From contig CANSTU010000003.1 of the NCBI GenBank assembly GCA_947650005.1, positions 27,049-91,048 of the forward strand: a stretch of DNA of 64,000 bases, written 5' to 3'. Shown piece after piece: positions 61,769-64,000 of the stretch; position 1 is the stretch's first letter, and every line of letters begins with the position of its first letter. The notes under the pieces were generated by a model. The model was not told the origin of the DNA. It did no database searches and saw only the letters and a list, made by a program, of their open reading frames with translations. The position numbers and the translations under genes are program-made. This DNA is from an uncultured Lachnospiraceae bacterium (lineage in GTDB: Bacteria > Bacillota > Clostridia > Lachnospirales > Lachnospiraceae).

Positions 61769-62707
61769 ATGACGGACCGAGAACTGCTTTATGTAAAGAC
61801 GGTCATGGAAGAGCACAGCCTAAATAAGGCCTCTCAAAAACTGTTCATTTCTCAACCGGCCCTTTCCCAGGCAATTCAGCGTATTGAAGTGACCATTGGA
61901 ACCCCTTTGTTTTATAGGACGCCCACGGGCCTAATTCCGACCGAAGCCGGGAAAAAATACTATCAGATGGCCCAAGAAATCCTTCGTTCTTACCGTTGCT
62001 TTATCCATGAACTGACTACCCCCCCCCACCAGGATGAGGGAGCTTTTCTGTTCGCAACGACCACCTCTCTAGCCGCATCCATTTTTTATTCCCTCTATCC
62101 TTCTTTCCTGAACAGCTATCCTGGTATTAAGGCCACCATCCACGAAGGGCCCCATTACCAAATGCTCGATATCCTCCGAGAGGGATACGTCAATATGGTC
62201 ATCCTATATTCCAGCGTTGCTTCACGCCTTGCGGAATTCCAATATCATCTCCTTGTAAAGGATTCCATCATTGTGGTGGCCAACCCTGAAATGCTCTCTT
62301 TTCACAGCGCCCACCACGCGCCCGGCTATCGATATCCTGTCATCGATCCGATGGAATTGTCTGAACATCCCTATATTAAAAATTCCAGCATAAATCCAAC
62401 GGCAGAATTTATCGACTCGGCCCTTTCCCAAAATGGCCTTAACCTGGAAGACAACATCTATCTGCAAATCGGACGTACCTGTACCGTTGTCCAGCTGGCT
62501 TCTGCCACTGTTGGCTTCGGATTCAGCCCTTCCCTGCAGATCAGCAGCCAGGTGCCAGAAAAATGCAAGTTTATGCTCCCTCACGGTTTCTTTCCGCCCT
62601 ACAATTTGTATGCGCTGCTTCCTGCCGGCAATACGTGGAACGCTTCGGAGCGCATATTCATAGACTACGTCAGGGAATCCCTGAAGGATTCCGTACTATT
62701 TGGATAG
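61769..62707 (+). CDS. LysR family transcriptional regulator
   Basis: This 312-aa regulator has an N-terminal HTH (LLYVKTVMEEHSLNKASQKL, SQPALSQAIQRIEVTIGTPL) and an effector-binding domain of CbbR/CysB-like fold. GGAGG lies eight bases upstream. A run of nine C (62019-62027) sits in frame in the linker between the two domains. The large palindrome upstream is a candidate binding site. Targets could be its own gene or the divergent two-component operon. Confidence 0.92.
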   Translation: MTDRELLYVKTVMEEHSLNKASQKLFISQPALSQAIQRIEVTIGTPLFYRTPTGLIPTEAGKKYYQMAQEILRSYRCFIHELTTPPHQDEGAFLFATTTSLAASIFYSLYPSFLNSYPGIKATIHEGPHYQMLDILREGYVNMVILYSSVASRLAEFQYHLLVKDSIIVVANPEMLSFHSAHHAPGYRYPVIDPMELSEHPYIKNSSINPTAEFIDSALSQNGLNLEDNIYLQIGRTCTVVQLASATVGFGFSPSLQISSQVPEKCKFMLPHGFFPPYNLYALLPAGNTWNASERIFIDYVRESLKDSVLFG

Positions 62708-62744
62708 ACTGTGGTTGCTTATCATGGAATTATCCAAAAGACAA

Positions 62745-62782
62745 AAAAACCGTGCATCCGATCCCACCCATGCACGGTTTTT
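62745..62782. terminator. Bidirectional terminator between the LysR and YitT genes
   Basis: AAAAACCGTGCAT and ATGCACGGTTTTT form a 13-bp stem with T-runs on both strands, located between two convergent genes. Confidence 0.9.
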
Positions 62783-62802
62783 GCTGCCTGACAGTCTCCA
62801 TC

Positions 62803-63720
62803 TTATATTTTCGTCAAATAATTTCCAACCACCCGTACCCCTTCATTGATCATTACAAAGGCATGGGGATCGTGCTTATGCACAATGCTTTTGAGCTGGC
62901 CCAGCTCGTACTTAGAGACCAGGACGAACAGTACCTGAACCTGTTCATCGGTAAAGGCTCCCACGGCCTCCCATCTGGTCACTCCCCTCGTCATACTGCT
63001 GCAGATCTCCTTTTCCATTTCCTCATTCCTGGTCTTGGTGATCACCCGCACCTCCACATTTATCGTCTGAGAGTGCATCTTATCAATGGCAAAAGAACTT
63101 ACTGAAGCATAGATCAGCGAATAGATCACCGTGGGGATATCGAACAGGAACAGACAGATCCCGTACAGGATCATATTGGTAAACATATTCACCCTACCCA
63201 CCTTGAAATCCCCGCGCCATTTAACCAGCATCATCCCGACAATGTCCATTCCGCCCAGACATCCCCCGTTTTTCAGAGCCAGCCCCATCCCCGCGCCGCA
63301 GATAATACCTCCGATTACGCAGACCGCCAAGGTGTCTTCCGGCAGGATGGGTTGGGCAGGTATGGGAATCACTGACAGGAGTACAGTTACCGCCGTGACG
63401 CACATCACCGTCTTAGCAAAAAACCTCCTTCCTATCTGCCGCATGGACAGCAACAAAATGGGCACATTGATCAGATAGTAGACCAGGCCCGCAATATCGA
63501 AATTATGGATCGGCAGATGCATATACTGTACCAGAACCGTCCTAATCACCTGGGAAAATCCCATCACGCCGCCGCTGTACAGGGAAACCGGGACAATAAA
63601 TAGATTAATCCCCAAAGAGTAGATCACCGCTCCCACCAGTGCTCCAACAAAACGGTCGATCTGATACCATTTCCATTTCCGCTCCACATCGTCTAAAAGT
63701 TTCTGCGCTGCGTTTTCCAT
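62803..63720 (-). CDS. YitT family membrane protein (DUF161/DUF2179)
   Basis: This 305-aa protein has about five to six helices (DRFVGALVGAVIYSLGINLF, GGVMGFSQVIRTVL, IGGIICGAGMGLALKNGGCL) and a C-terminal cytoplasmic DUF2179 domain (EICSSMTRGVTRWEAVGAFT). The family occurs widely in Firmicutes with no settled function; transport has been proposed. The ATG at 63720 follows GGGAG behind a hairpin-SD module. Confidence 0.9.
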   Translation of the reverse strand: MENAAQKLLDDVERKWKWYQIDRFVGALVGAVIYSLGINLFIVPVSLYSGGVMGFSQVIRTVLVQYMHLPIHNFDIAGLVYYLINVPILLLSMRQIGRRFFAKTVMCVTAVTVLLSVIPIPAQPILPEDTLAVCVIGGIICGAGMGLALKNGGCLGGMDIVGMMLVKWRGDFKVGRVNMFTNMILYGICLFLFDIPTVIYSLIYASVSSFAIDKMHSQTINVEVRVITKTRNEEMEKEICSSMTRGVTRWEAVGAFTDEQVQVLFVLVSKYELGQLKSIVHKHDPHAFVMINEGVRVVGNYLTKI

Positions 63721-63790
63721 TTTTAGCTCCCATCTGCGCGCTTTAGCGCGTATACAAATCAGAGGAATTCCATCTGTGCGCCTTAGTATG
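63721..63790 (-). repeat. Tandem hairpin-SD module ahead of the YitT gene
   Basis: On the minus strand a decayed copy (GCATACTAAGGCGC with ACAGATGGAA) is followed by TCTGATTTGTATAC, stem GCGC-TAAA-GCGC (plus 63738-63749) and CAGATGGGAGCTAAAA before the start codon. The pair shows one intact and one degenerating unit side by side. Confidence 0.7.
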
Positions 63791-63899
63791 CATACAAATT
63801 AAGGGGATTCCGTCTGTGAAGCAACCTGTTTCTGCTTCTTTACTCCTATCATATCCAAAAGCAGCCCAAAAATCAACTGTACTTTGACGGCCGCCATCA

Positions 63900-64000
63900 G
63901 GCCAACAGATTTGAAACCGATGCGCCCGCCCTGCCAGGATTGTGCCAGGAGAGAAGCGGCCTAGGGACAGGAAGTGGCGGCGCACCATATTTCCGCCCGC
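63900..64000. repeat. Probable left half of another giant palindrome, cut by the window edge
   Basis: From about 63919 the order of blocks (GATGCGCCC, GGAT, GAAGC, GGCG, then ACCATATTTCCGCCCGC) follows the left arm of the palindrome at 34701-34948 (which has ACCATGTTTCCGCGCGC). The complementary half would lie beyond position 64000. No coding gene is seen in this stretch. Confidence 0.4.

Noticed and set aside
1-64000. tRNA, rRNA, T-box or common riboswitch motifs
   Set aside because: No TPsiC-like GTTCGA(A/T)TC in a cloverleaf context, no ribosomal RNA sequence and no T-box GGGTGGTACCGCG was found on reading both strands; a covariance search was not possible.

Overview
The window looks like a chromosomal segment of an anaerobic gut-type Firmicute, most likely Lachnospiraceae (moderate GC). 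The evidence is the hprK, ROK kinase, murB, rapZ, whiA, His-less HPr order, the amt-PII fusion, the YesM/YesN pair, several glycoside hydrolases with CUT1 sugar transporters, and AGGAGG-type ribosome binding sites. No rRNA, tRNA, CRISPR array or insertion sequence was recognised. Most genes lie on the minus strand.

Region by region: 1-6.5 kb holds a UbiD-type decarboxylase running off the left edge and a family-5 (oligopeptide/nickel type) ABC transporter operon in the order B-C-D-F-A. 6.5-12 kb has a PIN-toxin remnant, a LysR regulator divergent from an alpha/beta hydrolase, and an AprA/FrdA-like flavoprotein with its ferredoxin. 12-24 kb has a frameshifted DUF5060-type glycosidase, tcdA, bcp, an HPr-like protein, a MATE exporter, an ammonium transporter fused to PII behind a structured leader, a GH2 enzyme with an ArsR-type regulator, a GNAT acetyltransferase and a cyclophilin. 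24-33.4 kb is a carbohydrate locus: LacI, sugar-binding lipoprotein, two permeases, GH42, GH31. 33.7-49.6 kb is core: fba, a diacylglycerol-kinase-like gene, Crh-like HPr, whiA, rapZ, murB, ROK kinase, hprK, uvrC, ftsH, then pyrG and a DUF1846 gene on the plus strand.

49.7-61.5 kb is the most unusual gene set. It contains LplB/LplC-type permeases, a solute-binding lipoprotein, a beta-lactamase-fold hydrolase, CitD, CitE and CitF homologues and a second beta-lactamase-fold hydrolase, all in one direction, preceded by a YesM/YesN two-component system. No citC, citX or citG accessory gene is visible, and the CitD homologue lacks the serine that normally carries the prosthetic group. The pathway may therefore be something other than classical citrate fermentation. 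A LysR gene and a YitT-family membrane protein close the window.

Beneath the genes are two families of non-coding structure. The first is a short hairpin placed directly in front of the Shine-Dalgarno sequence and start codon of many unrelated genes. Its stem sequences vary from copy to copy while staying complementary, and it often occurs in tandem with a second stem and a conserved TGATTTGAG linker. The second is a set of large (about 230-250 bp) near-perfect palindromes at gene ends with a shared apical motif. The amt leader also folds, on inspection, into a three-way junction starting at the predicted transcription start. Three 9-bp C/G homopolymer tracts lie inside coding genes, and one of them breaks the frame of the sugar-binding lipoprotein.
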